A stretch of 64,000 nt of DNA from Allium sativum (lineage: Eukaryota; Streptophyta; Magnoliopsida; Asparagales; Amaryllidaceae). The DNA lies in contig CM060924.1 in NCBI GenBank assembly GCA_030737875.1, forward strand, positions 146,066,197-146,130,196, in the 5' to 3' direction. Made by a program: the position numbers and the translations under genes. Below, piece after piece: positions 48,801 through 61,451 of the stretch (positions are counted from its first letter, which is position 1; the number at the start of each line of letters is the position of its first letter). The notes below the pieces were generated by a model. That model saw only the letters and a program-made list of their open reading frames with translations. It ran no database searches and was not told where the DNA came from.

Positions 48801-50292
48801 TCGGTTAATTGTTTTGTAAAAACAATTATTTCTTTTCACTAACTGTATGTTAGCTTCGACTGCAGTATTAAAAATCTCTATTGAAACTGATTATAAACAT
48901 ATAAGGAAAATTATAAACATTTTTCCATATAACATAAATAAATACTTTAATTTATTTAAAAACATCACTTTGCTTATTGTATAAACATTTATTTAGTTTA
49001 CTGATTCATATACTAGCTCCTTACTTTTCTGTTCGTAAACAGCGTAAAAATTCATTGTATAACTTATAAATAATCATGTTTGTAAAACATGATTCTAATT
49101 ATAAATATTTTTATAAAACTTCTTTTTTATTCATTAAAAATAAAATAAAATAAACCCCAAAGATTTTATTCAGTTATAAAATAAATTTTATAACTTGAAA
49201 CTGCGTTTGTTCGCCTGACGGCAAAACGATGTTTTGAAAACAATAGATTTAAACCCTCACTGCCAACCACTGTCGACTGATTAAAAATCACATCAACGAT
49301 CACATCAATTCAACCATCAACAGTCAATAGGTATTGATGTCAATTGGGGTTCAAACAGTTATGTGCAACCAGTATAAAAATAAACAACACACACAAGTTA
49401 TTTTGAGGAATCCGGTCGGATTCCTCCAACCTGTTCTTCTCTGCATCACAGATGGTTATCACATTTAAATAAATAATTTAACACCAATAATAAAACAACC
49501 ATCTAATCAACCATAAGCAACCAATGCAGTAAATCAACCAGTATTTATTTTTAAATGGATTTATCACATCATAGTAGTCCAGAAAAATGTGAGAATTAAC
49601 TCACAGTTTATTTCGGTTGACGAACGTCACGCCATTTCATTTAATTTTAAACGAATGTTAAAATTAAACGAAATTCCCGGCAGCTCCAGCGTTAACCAAA
49701 TCAATATGTACATATAACCTTCGTCGCTGCGACCTCACCGTCTCTTGTTCCGTTGAATTCTACAAACGAACGAATAAGATATCGCTATTATAAAATTACC
49801 GTGAATTATACGAACATATAATTTGGTTTAAATTATTAATTAAATATTATTACCTTAATTAAGCACGGATCATGGTAAGCCGCAAATTACCACTAATACA
49901 TCTCGCCCTTTCTCCACTTCATCTCAAAACACGCTCCCTCTCCTCATTTATGTGCCAGCTTATTTACGTCCCCATTCCCCTTAAGGACCAACGCTTGAAT
50001 CCATGCTGGCACCGTTCGAGCTCCTCACGTTAAACATGTATCCACTTTTTTTTTTTTTTTTCTTAAGGACCATCGCCCCCATGCATTCATCCACACAGTG
50101 GCCCTCCCCTCACGTCCATACTTCATGCCCACTCCATGCTGACACAAATCTTTTCATTCAAACCCATTTACACATTTATACTCCATGCCATCAAAACTTC
50201 ATGCACACACTTCCTTCCTGACACCTCATGTCCTCCTTTCTACTTCCGTCTTCTGTTCCTGGCGGCCTTCTTTTTGCGTTTCTCTTCAGTCC

Positions 50293-50326
<34 letters not shown>

Positions 50327-52041
50327 GAAGACCGAAGTCCATTGCATCCATGCACAGCTCCCATCCAAACAGAACACGCACTGATCCATACAGCAAGCCA
50401 CCCTGCACTTCCACCGTGCCCGCCAACTCTCCTACCTCCTTGCGCTGCATGCATGCAGCATGTTGGACCAACGTTCCCCCCTTTTTGTTCTTTCTTCTTT
50501 TTTTTCTTTTTATTGTTCGCTCTTTTTTTTCTTTCGATCCCCGCTTGATATCGTGAGGGAAGCTGAAAGTATTTCGGTTTAATTCATGTTGAGGAAAGAA
50601 ACAGGATGAAGTAAGGTGCGGATAAATATATATATATATATATACTAATGCAAGTGTGGGCAGCAAGTTATCAAGTGTGGACAGCATGTTATATAATAGG
50701 TTTGCAGTGATAGGGTAGCTTAGCTGTATGTGTGGAATTCTCTATGCAAACCTTGGTCGGCACGGCAAAGGCAGTTTGGCTACCAAGAAAACTGAGCTGA
50801 ATTGTTTATTCTTACTTCATTGGCACGGTTCCATTTTTATTAATTTGCTATATTATCTCCAGATATATTGATTTTCCCGTCTCTCTCTTGATTGCAGTTC
50901 GCACATGGTTGCAGTAATATATTGCAGAAGATAACATATGAACATAATTTTCTTTATAAAAATGTAGTTTTCATCGGCTAAAATGTTGAATCATTATTTA
51001 ATGTTGCACAGAAGATAGGATTGTTTTGTACCGTGATTTTACGTGCATGGACTTAAAGCGATTTTATTTGAACTTGCCGAAATGTTTGACTCAACAAATG
51101 CAGAGAGTACATGTAAGCTTATCGGACTAGATTTGCTTGACATGTTCAGAGAGTTAGCAAAGATCTTAAAAATATATTTTTTCTCTTCTTCTCGGGTTTG
51201 CAGTTGTACGCTATGGGGATGGATTTGTTGACACTTGCATGTACCAAGGTATATATTTGTTTATTTGTTTACTTATAGACTGCTACGGACAGAAGTAAAG
51301 ATACAGTTGTATCCAGCGAGGTGCTACGGTCCCGAAAATATAATAATATCGGTAGATTGACTTATATTGTGAAATCCCAAAATCGCTGATGAAGGGTGCA
51401 AAATACTCCAAATAAAAAATTACATATTTAATTAATTAAAAATTACAGTAAAATTCCAAAAATTAAATTAACACTATGTCTCAAAAGAACCTTGTCCAAA
51501 TTCGAATCCGGTATGGAGTTATTTCAAATAAACCGTTACGGTCGATAAACGATTACGCCGCTGCTTTCTTGAATATTTAATTTGGACATAACTCGCAATA
51601 TATAACGCGGAATCTTGATTTTTCACTTCTGTTAGGTAGATATAGTTCAACAGATTCCAACATTTCTTGTTTCGAGGAAATCCGACTTAATTTGGGCCCT
51701 GTACAGCCAGTTGAAGTTCAAACCGCCAAATTATGAACTACCGCGCCGCTGCAGCTCGTTATTTAATTAAATTAAAAGCTATATATATTCATCGTCGCCA
51801 ACTAGCCGAAATCGCCGATATAACTCAATATAGACCAATATTAGACCATTTCAAACTGCCCGTCCACACTATTTTGCCAACACACTATTTTCTGACGGTT
51901 TGAAAATTTACAATATTATTTTATTATTTGTTTAAATAATATATTCAAAGAAAATCGATAAATTCAAATATTTAAATCAAATTCAACAATTTAAATAATA
52001 AAATAAAATAAATTATTATCAGAAAAATACGGGTCGTTACA
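45883..52041 (-). mobile_element. Complete L-family solo LTR (copy L1, 6159 bp)
   Basis: Begins TGTAACGGCCCGGG, ends CGGGTCGTTACA, and is flanked by TCAAA on both sides (45878-45882, 52042-52046). The A 5' LTR keeps a single TCAAA at the same place. There is no PBS, PPT or coding sequence: a solo LTR left by LTR-LTR recombination or an exceptionally long non-coding unit. Minus orientation is inferred from the gggtcag/ctgaccc pair near 46235-46300, which in A lies near the LTR 3' end. Low-complexity runs include a 16-T run (50046-50061) and a 29-T run (50295-50323); frames around these are compositional. Confidence 0.88.
50295..50323. repeat. Poly(T) run of 29
   Basis: Homopolymer in copy L1. 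On the minus (sense) strand it is poly(A), so it may mark the tail of an old retroposed insertion within the LTR. Confidence 0.7.
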
Positions 52042-55000
52042 TCAAATCTCCTTAATTTGTGGCAAACAACAATATCTTACCATGTTAGAGCAAATATTTC
52101 CAAACACTGTTTAAGATTCGAAAACATCTCTCCCTCTGAAAGAAATATTCACGGTCGGTAGAGAAAATCTGGGTACTGTTCATGAACAGAGACTCCATTA
52201 TTGCGCTCAGAATAAAATAATGAGGATCGCACAGATAAAAGCAGCTCTCTTCTTCTTCGCGTGGAAACATCTTTTCTCCTTACCATTCCCCGTGCCACTC
52301 CTTCCATCAATCTTCAGTACTCTCTTTCCTTCACTCTTCAATTCTTTGAAAAAAGAGAAAAAAAAGAAACAGAAATTGGCAGGGACGAGGATGATTGAAA
52401 GAAAGCAGTTTCCATTGGCTCGCTTGCCATTTGCGTGGGGTTTTCCCCCAAACTCTCAGTACCTTGTTTCCAAGAACCACGTCCAGCAAGCCATCCCAAC
52501 AACACTGCATCTCCCACTTCTCGTCTGAAGCCGCAACCCATACTGGTCCGCGCCTCATCGACTCTGCGAGACCCATCGAACCTCTGTCAGTCGCGAACTT
52601 CGTCCTCAGCCATTCCATATCCCCGGTCTTCTGACGAGTTCACCATGTCCAGTTGAGACAACAACACTCCAACGTCCTGTCCATCGGTTAGAGCTCGGAG
52701 TTCCCAATAGCCTCTTTGCCAGTCAAGTTCGTCAACATCTCGTCTAAGCCGGTACCCATTTCCAGCGACTCGAAGGACCTCGACCCACTGTTGCGTTGCG
52801 ACTTCACCACGACGCGCTGACGCCAAATCCAACGCCAGTCCTGATAAGTCGACACAAAGAGTGTGAGTCTCGAGTAAATCCTTTCTTTTTAGGCGTGAGT
52901 TCCTCCCTTACTTTTTCTCTTGCTTTGTTGTTAACAATGCATGTATACCTTGCAGTCAATGCATTTCATAAATAATTTGAGACTTCAAGTACCATCCTTA
53001 TTAAGCTTGTTGTAGCAAGTACCCGTGCATGCAATGCATGCATGCATATTTCCTAGACTCTATTCAAAACACAAATAAGTTTATGTGACTCTTTTGGATT
53101 CCCTAACCTTCTGTACTTTTACTAAGGCAGTCACAATCTTTATTTTGCATATATAAAAGAGAGAATAAAAGATCATACTTCTATGCTAATTAACAAAAAG
53201 TGTAGTAGCCGAGTGGTTTGGCATGTGACTAGGAACAAAGAGGTCACTAGTTCAAAATCCAGCTATAGCACCTTAGTTTTGGTCAATTATTTTGGCTGAG
53301 ACCATTTGCAGGAACTTTACACATAAATTTTGTTCGCTTTTCTAAATAAAAATCGCGCCTTCGTTTTAGGTGGTGGATATTCCTCTTTGTACCCGCTAGC
53401 GTCGTTCTACTCATTTCGTGTCTTTTCGCTTTGCAACGAAAGGTGAGTTTTTCTTACTCAGAGACTAACTGATTATTAAGTGAATTAAAAAAAATGAGAT
53501 GTTGAATGAAATGTTAGGGTGCTCTAGTTTTGTTTGCTTTGTGATTGTGCACGTGCAACGCACACGGTTATTTCACATGACAAAAAATGGATGTATACTT
53601 GATATGTATGTTTATTTTCTCATCACGCAAGTCCCCCTTAGATTAGAAACATGACGGGTTGAAATGATACATACCTGAACCCTTATATATATTCAAATCG
53701 GTTTGGGATGCGGGTTGAAATGATACATACACAGGATTTGAATATTAAAAAAAATGGATTGAAATGATAAATATCTGTATCCCTTGACCATAGGGTAGAA
53801 AATTATATACGGACACAGTGGTCGATAAATAAATTATTTCAAATAATTATATCGATTTTCAAAAAAAAGAAAAAATGAAATGTTTTATGGTAATTTCCAT
53901 ATGGCATAAAGAAGTGTTTAAAGGAAACTTTGAATTTGTATAAGAATTCTAGTTTACATATAAATTTGTTTCAAATATGGTTTATAAGTAAAAACTTCAA
54001 GTTAAAAAAATTATTTTAAATAAACTCTCCATAAACTTTGTGTTCATGTAATAAATTGAGTAACACAAAATTTCAAAAGTTGATGATTCAGTATAAAGAG
54101 TTTCAAACTTGTTAAATGATTTGGAACTTATTTCAATATATATTTTCAAATGATTTCCTACCATTTTAATGAAAAAGATTTGTTAAACATAAATTTGTTA
54201 AACTCAAGTATATGAGAAACGTGCTTATTTAAGCCATGGTAAATTGGTGTTTGGTTGATGAATTTGGAATTGAACAAATTATCCTTGGTTAATAACTCAA
54301 GCTGAATTGTTTTGGAAATTCCATTGAAAAGGGAAGTCGATTGATTGTGAAATCTAGTGGGGAAAGGAATGGCTTGACATGGATTTAGGATTGGATTGGT
54401 TTAATATTTGTGAATAAAACTATAATTTCATAAAAAAAATTCCCGAATGACTTGATTTTTTATAAATATTCTTTTATTAAGTATTTTGATCACTTTAACT
54501 ATATAAAATTTTATAATAATTTTCAACTATATATATATATATATAGGTATATACAATATTTTAGTTTAATACACATATACTATTTTCAAGATTACCTTTT
54601 TAAAATACATTTCATAAATTTTAAATAATTTCTAACGTCTCTAGTAATCCAAATGATGAAATAAATTTCAAGCAATAATGATATTTCATGAAAATTGAAA
54701 TTTAAACTCCAATGTTTGACAAAGAAATGACAAATATTGGTTTATAATCTTAATTGAACCAATGATAAATGATTTGAGTAATTGTATTTTGGGGCAATAT
54801 TTGAAATAAATCGATTTGCGATACTTGAAATATGATTTCCAATTTAATGGCCATGGTGTGAAAAATGTAAACTTTTGGTTGTTAAAGAGACCGGAGTCGG
54901 TAGATGTCATACTCGCTGGCAATACCGATACCACTTTAAAAACTTTGTACACGGTGGAGTTCCAGATTAGAAGTAGGATGGTATGGAGGCGATTACTGGA

Positions 55001-55994
55001 TTGAAGAAAGAGAACGCTAATGGATTAGCCTTGACCTTCGGGTCATAATTAAAATGACTAAAACAGGAGCCATGCCCGGGTTAATTGAGGTAGCACCTCT
55101 GATCGAACACGCTTCTTCGATACCATCTCTATTACTATGTGATTGATTTGGGGTACCCCTTTTGATTATGGGAGTGTTGTTCGAGGTAGGTGGTAGTGGC
55201 TGCTATGCATTACCACCGACCCGGGAGCCGCAATCCGGTAGAATCATGCCGTGGGTATTCCTTGTGTGCCTTGTCATATTATCCTTATCGAGCCCCCTAC
55301 GATTTTGATTTGTATCGTACCTATGGAGTGCCCTCTAATGCCATCCGTGTTAGGTTGGGTTTACGGTACTGTATAGACTACGGTATTATAAACAGTGTAA
55401 GGGTAAAAATGTAATCCCGCTTACGCTATTTTCATTATGTTTACTTTACTGGATAGACATCATAATACTGTAGTATTATATAGATATTAGTTTCACGGAT
55501 CCTTTGAGGATGGCAATCCCAAATATCCTTTAAGTTTCTATACATTTCAGTGAAAACTTCATTTGAGTTAATTCACTTATATGAGACTGTTAATCCTAAC
55601 CCTTGTATATTGTTTCTTTGACTGTATGCCTCGGTCAGCTTGAGCACCATAGCCGTTCGTGACGCACTTTGGGAGGTTGGCATTTCATTTGGATCCTCCA
55701 GTTATCAACTATCTAATTATCTATTATCCAGTCTTATTATCAGTATTTCTATGCACTTTATCTATTGTATGAGCTTATGACTCACTAAGTACTATTATGT
55801 ATCATGTATTATGTAAGAACCTATGTACTATTATGTTTCCACTGCGAGTTACTCTGCTTATGTATCTGTGATTCTATGTTCTTATTTGCATTTACCTCAT
55901 TAGTTAAAATAACAATTCACTGTTTTCAGCAATTTAAGTCCGATATGTGTGGTTTATTGTCGATTTGAATGGTTTGAAATATTGGGTCATTACA
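52042..55994 (+). repeat. Element A 3' LTR, second piece
   Basis: Resumes tcaaatctcc and follows 29443-33404 to the end gggtcattaca. Includes the GC-rich block (52265-52860), RY repeats (about 53027-53047), the tRNA-like box pair (53203-53270) and a shorter (TA)n (54528-54545). Adjusted for L1, this LTR totals about 4.44 kb. Confidence 0.9.
53203..53270 (+). other. tRNA-like pol III box pair in A 3' LTR
   Basis: TAGCCGAGTGG (53206-53216) and AGTTCAAAATCC (53249-53260). This copy is closer to the tRNA consensus than that in the 5' LTR. Confidence 0.55.
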
Positions 55995-56218
55995 TATATA
56001 CAGTTTCTTTTTGTGTAAAGAGATTAGATATAATATATTTTACTCGTTCCCTGTGAGATTCTGATGTTCTTATTCTTTCTTCTGTTCTAATATTTCTTTC
56101 TTTCTACTTCTCGTCCTCTAATTTCTTTCTATTAAAGATACGTAGTTTTGTGCAAATTTGGATTGGACGTGGGTTGTAATTCGTCAACTCAAAGAGTACG
56201 GATTTACGGGCCTTTACA
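55995..56218 (+). mobile_element. LTR copy L2, 3' end
   Basis: Continues L2 after the A insertion. The reverse complement matches 45883-46120 ('cacagcggaacgag' region, 'ctttctttctactt' region). Ends gggcctttaca, followed by ttaga, against ttagg before 11831. Confidence 0.8.
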
Positions 56219-57240
56219 TTAGAATTCCAATATTATTCATTATTCAAAACATCATCATTTATGTAAAAAAAATCTTATAATTTAAAATTTTCCAAAATGA
56301 TCAATATGTGCTCATTACAGGTATTGATCAATATGTTGAGTCTTCAAGCTTTACATCTTCAAGGCAAACGTCATCATCATCGATCAATTTTCCTTCTCAA
56401 AAACTTGTATATTTCTTCGAATTTTCATATAAAACAATGATAGCAGCAAAGTGGGACTTGTTCCAAGATTTATGGTCGATTAGTACCGATCAATCTTGTT
56501 AACGCTTTACTTAGAGTTTTCCTTTAGACATTCATTCTTGGTCCCTTTTGAACTCCCTGATATATTCTTTCATCATTTCGCAATCATGTCCATCTAACGA
56601 TCACTTTATCCAAATATCAAGTCATACATGATCCTCAAGGTATGATTTTTTGAATACAAGGCTTGCTTTGGATCGAAAATACCAACCAAATCCATATCTT
56701 TTAGGACATCATCATTATCCAAACAATTTTCATGTAACATTGCATTTTTGCTGACAATATCGACATACTGTTACATCCAATGTTTTCATGACTTTGCCCA
56801 ACCATGGTTCGACCTAGAATAGCCCTAAAACATGAATTCGCTATTGTACGAAACACAAGCAACCCTAGTCGTGCACTAACTTAGGTCAAACCTTCAAATT
56901 AGAGTTCTAACTATCAGCTTTAGATTTTTGAATAATAGTTTTTATTTTTCTCTTAATTTATCAAGGTGCAATTCTCTCTTCTTCTCATCATTTATATTGC
57001 TTTGAAGAAAATAAGCAAGTCTATACCAGAAAATTATCATCGTCTCAAATTTTTTACAACATATCACAAAAATTATCATAATCCCGAAATTTTACAACAT
57101 AATCGACCACTTTGATCTATACCGCTACTACCATTTCCAATATCACTGTATAGTTCATTAAGTTTGTCACCACTAAGATTATATCATTGCTCACGTCTAG
57201 ATTATGTGCACATTCTAGTTATATTGGCGCAGATAAACAT
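56219..57240. other. Unassigned DNA, right flank of L2
   Basis: AT-rich. A 64-codon plus frame (56308-56502) and minus-strand fragments around 56600-56780 do not resemble any family I know. With 10156-11830 it was probably one locus before L2 inserted. Confidence 0.5.
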
Positions 57241-60200
57241 TGTAACAACTGTGACGTTGCTCCCCGAGATCCATATTAACGAAAAGTGTTAAAGAGAAAT
57301 AACGTCTGTTAATACGAAGAAAAGGTCTGGTTAGGGGTGATAATTCGTAATCTTATATTAAACAAATATCAAATATGTTAATGTTTTTTGCTTTCTCACG
57401 GACCGACATAATTAATTCTCATTCGATACAATACCACGATAGCTACAGGAACTATTCAGAACTAAACACAATATAAATAATAAACACAGATCACAGAATA
57501 GCTGACGCAGACATATATGCATAAATACATCATGTAAAATACATAGTACTACATACAAGTGGACATGTGAGCCATCATACATATATACACACATCAAAAT
57601 CCCTATTGAAAAATATATACCTCAACATGTCACAATATAGGTACAAGATAAATACAGCAGAAACTATGCAATCCAAAAGGGTCGAACAGGGTATCCAAGA
57701 ATGAAAGCTAAGCACAAGCAAAAAGACCTAATTTCCAACTTGGTCTAACCCGAGTAATTAATACATGGGTCGGTCTAAAGTGATCGTATACAGAACTGCA
57801 TTAAGGATTTACACATAAAAGAGTAATTTCACTTAACATAAATGTTTCCATCACGAGGTATAATCACAAGAAGTCTCAAGAGGGAAAAACAACAAGAGCC
57901 ACAAAATCATAGAAACTCATGAACTCAACTAAGATCTCGAAACCATAGAAATTAAATCACCATACACACACAAACTCTTGGGTAACTTGAAGCTAGGTGT
58001 TTATATATTAGTCATCTAAAAATGGTGAAATCATTAATAAACATAAAATCAAGAAATAACATGATGTTGGCTCCAACCAGAAGAGTGTCATGCTGAAGCT
58101 ACGCCAGCAAGTCCTAACTATAAAATGGCTCGAAGCCATGCCAATACAAATATCAACATGAGTGGTACGTTTATGAGAAGACCAAAAAGGTCATAATACA
58201 ACATGATTGACCCAAAGGTTATGAATGCCACAATATCCACAAGAGTTACCCGAAGGTCGTAATTTCTACAAAATTGGCATGAAAATCCAGTACTAGAAAA
58301 TCCACAGAATGTGTCATAAACTCCGAGACAATAACCCGAACAATGCTAACCGTGCATCCCATACCACACATTCTGACTACTAATTTACTGCCCGCTAATC
58401 GATTCCACTCTAGAAACACAAAACACAAGAAAACATAAGAAAACACCGGAAAATACTAACACGATAGCCTCAAACAAACAAGTCTGGAATCAGCTGATAA
58501 AATAAAACTATATGTCCAATACCACACAGTTTACTAAATTGTTTAATTCTCAACCTTGCCCTCTCAAAGGATGCAAAGACATGTGATTTTATATAAGAAA
58601 ATATATTTTATAAAAATTGGGGTTTAGATCAATTTGAGGAAAATACTTGAAAATCTTCAATCATGGAAAACTCCTGCATAATTTAAATTATTCGTATATT
58701 TATAAAATCTCATTATATAAATAATCTTTTCAAAACAATATTTATATACGGAAAATATTTTTAAAATTATCTAAAATACATGTACAAAGAAGAAACACAA
58801 GGAAAACAACATTGAAAATTTACATAAAACTCAACATAATGTAACTACGAATTCGAAATAAACTATGCTTCTTTATTATAGAAGCAATCTATGAATAGAC
58901 ACAAGGAGCATGGTGTAAAAACTTGTTTATGAGTTCTGTAATGCGCATGAATTAACACTTAGTTTCATCACTAAGCCAAGCTCAAGAATGCAACTAGGGA
59001 TATAAAAAGTAGTAGAAAGACATCGGAAGTGACAAGGAATACTAGGCATTTGTCACTTTAGTTAACCCTAGGTTGACTCAGCTCAATCTTGGGTTGACCT
59101 AGGCATAGGAAAATGCCTAGTTCTGAAACAAGCCTTGGGCCCAAGTTTCTGATCAAATTCCAGGCATTCAAACGACCGCAAAACTTGTTGAAATTTTATA
59201 TGCACAAACTAGGACAGCATAGCAACCAAACGAAGAAAGATTTTATCATTCCGAAAAGGAAAGAAGAAGACATGTAGTCCCAAAAATGGACTTAGGCCAT
59301 GTTTTGCTGCTATTGAACAAGATCACTTATAGTAAATGAACTTAGACAAGACAACATACAAATTCAACACTAAAAATTTGATTCAAGTTCGAATGCATGA
59401 GGGAAACCATACCTTAGATATGCAGCAGAGAATTGACTCAAAATCGCTTGAATTAGGATCAAAGTTGGTGCTTTATGGCTTCTTTCTAGCTTCAGCACCT
59501 GTACTTGAAGCGATAAAGACATGCAAAAGAATTCCTAAATTTACCGTAAATAAAATTACAAGCTAAAACAAAATTAATATAAAATCATGTTTTGGATAGA
59601 TTACCTGTTATACTACTAGTTTTTCTACTTTCTGTTTGTATTGGGTTTAGAAAGCTCGAAGACTAAATTTACAAAGAGTAGCCGTTATTTTCTTTTATTA
59701 TAAATGGAGAAGGAATGTTGGTTACAGGAGAAAGCTACATACCTAACTTTTCCCTAGAAATTTCCTCTCCTAAGCTTGGGTTAATATGTCTTAATTAAGC
59801 CTTAATAAGATAATTATGGGAAGGTTTAGGCTTATAGAGATAATTAAAGGGTAAGTGATAATATTAACATTATTTATACTAGTTTTACACCTCTCTTTTT
59901 TGTCAAAACACATTATTTTGCTCTATAATTTGCAAACTTTGGTCTTTGTAAAATTCATATCATGTTTATAAAATACTTTTAACAAATTTAAATATCCTCT
60001 CTAGGCGTATTTACACTTAAGTTTCAAAGTTATACAAAATATACATTTCTATATTCTTTTGAACAAGTTTAATATTCTTAAAGTTAAAAATGTCTAAAGC
60101 ACACTATTTTGACACAAGTAGATTGCCAAAAACACAATATTTATTTTATCACACATATAAAAAAATTTCAATAATAATTATATATTTTAATATTTATTAC

Positions 60201-60751
60201 TATACAAATTTTATTTAAAAATCACAGTTTTCTTAGAAATTCACTGTTTACTCATTTTATTTTAATTTAATGTAATAAAATCTTAGGAACTTTGTAAATT
60301 CCAATTTATTGGCACTCTTACACATTACGAAGTCCCCAAAACTTAATTTATCAGTTTCAAATTCTATTTACACATAAATATTGAACTTTTGAACTCATGT
60401 TACTTCCAATTTTGAATTTAACACATAAATTGTGTTTTAAGTAGAAAAATCCATTTACACCCCAATTCTTTATCAAAACACATTAAGAAGCTAATTTTCT
60501 CAAGCTTATTCCAACCAACATATTTTTTTCACAAAATTTGATGTATAACCATTTTAAATGATTAAATGATCACTTTATCGAATTTTCCTTTAAATTGATT
60601 CTGAAAACCCCACGTTTAATGATACTCGATCGGATAAGTTTAATTCAAATTACCTGCCATGAATATTGGTTAACACTTGATTAATGTTTTATATCTCATT
60701 ATAATTAATCATTATGGTTAAAATAGGTAATTACAAAAGCAAGTTGTTACA
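57241..60751 (-). mobile_element. Element E 3' LTR (3511 bp)
   Basis: Plus-strand borders TGTAACAACTGTG and AAGTTGTTACA. Orientation is set by the minus-strand PPT and integrase just to the right. Contains the LTR-typical motif pair 'ctaacccgag...gggtcggtct' (57745-57777), as in families L and A. The AT-rich remainder has no genes. The outer flank aacat has no visible partner because the left half of E is missing. Confidence 0.75.
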
Positions 60752-60775
60752 TACTCCCTTCCTCATAAAAATTGC
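60752..60775 (-). promoter_or_regulatory. Element E polypurine tract (minus strand)
   Basis: On the minus strand, 'tatgaggaagggagta' abuts TGTAACAACTTGC, the expected PPT/LTR junction. Confidence 0.7.
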
Positions 60776-60884
60776 ATCCCCAAAATTGCCTCGGGGAAGA
60801 GTTGTATTCAACTACATTTTATCTCATTTCAAAGGAAATACATAAGAAAATGCAGCTTAAGGTATAATAGTTTCTCACTCATGA

Positions 60885-61451
60885 CACCAGAAAACATGAT
60901 ATATGGATATGATTGTTCGATAAGCTTTTTGGTTTCCCAAGAGCAATCATTAGGATTATTGGATGATTGAACTTTCTTGAGCGTACTTTATCATTTCGAA
61001 GGTGTTTAACCTTCATACTAAGAATAAACATAGGATGATGCACAATAGGCTAGTCAGGTGAGATCTCAAGCTCCTCTAAAGAATGAGTGTCAATCACAGA
61101 ATCAGAATCAAGAAAACACTACCTTAGTTGAGAGGAATGAAATACGTAAATAACATCGGAAAACCGATCAGGAAGTACCTCTATATAAGCCATTAGATCG
61201 GTACGCTCCATAACAAAAAATAGCCCAATGTACCATGGTGCCAATTTCCTCATTTGGCTAAAGCGTATTTCTCCTTTCAAAGGCGAAGCTCGAATGTACA
61301 CATAATCACCAACTGAAAAATCGAGAGGCTTCCTACGGTTGTCCGCATAGGATTTTTTGTGACTCTGAGCCTCTCTTATCCTTTTTCTAATAAGAGAGGT
61401 CCTCTTATATGTTTCACGAATGGAATTTACATTGCAAATTTTAACAAACAA
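60885..61451 (-). pseudogene. Element E integrase C-terminus and chromodomain-like tail
   Basis: The minus frame reads SLIRKRIREAQSHKKSYADN, RRKPLDFSVGDYVYIRASPL, KGEIRFSQMRKLAPWYIG and VFHSSQLR, the chromovirus integrase C-terminal GPY-type region. Past a stop and frame shifts, 60885-61000 gives DCSWETKKLIEQSYPYI, matching the DCTWETEE...YPELF tail of B. Homology starts at about residue ETYKRTS. The catalytic core and everything upstream are missing, replaced at about 61445 by unrelated LTR-like DNA. Confidence 0.8.

Larger units (their letters stand above)
28940..55994 (+). mobile_element. Element A: Tekay/Del-type chromovirus with introns, carrying two nested insertions
   Basis: Flanked by TATAT on both sides (28935-28939, 55995-55999). 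LTRs start TGTAACGA and end GGGTC(G/A)TTACA. The order is 5' LTR, PBS, gag, PR, RT, RNase H, INT, chromodomain-like tail, PPT, 3' LTR. After removing B (33987-40950) and solo LTR L1 (45883-52041), the element is about 13.9 kb with about 4.46-kb LTRs, a large-LTR chromovirus. The two LTRs differ at many positions (about twenty in the first 250 by eye) and pol has about 15 stops, so it is old. Confidence 0.9.

Noticed and set aside
50003..50687. Open frames around poly(T) and C-rich DNA in L1
   Set aside because: Low-complexity composition (F/P/H-rich on one strand, K/R-rich on the other) with no motif.
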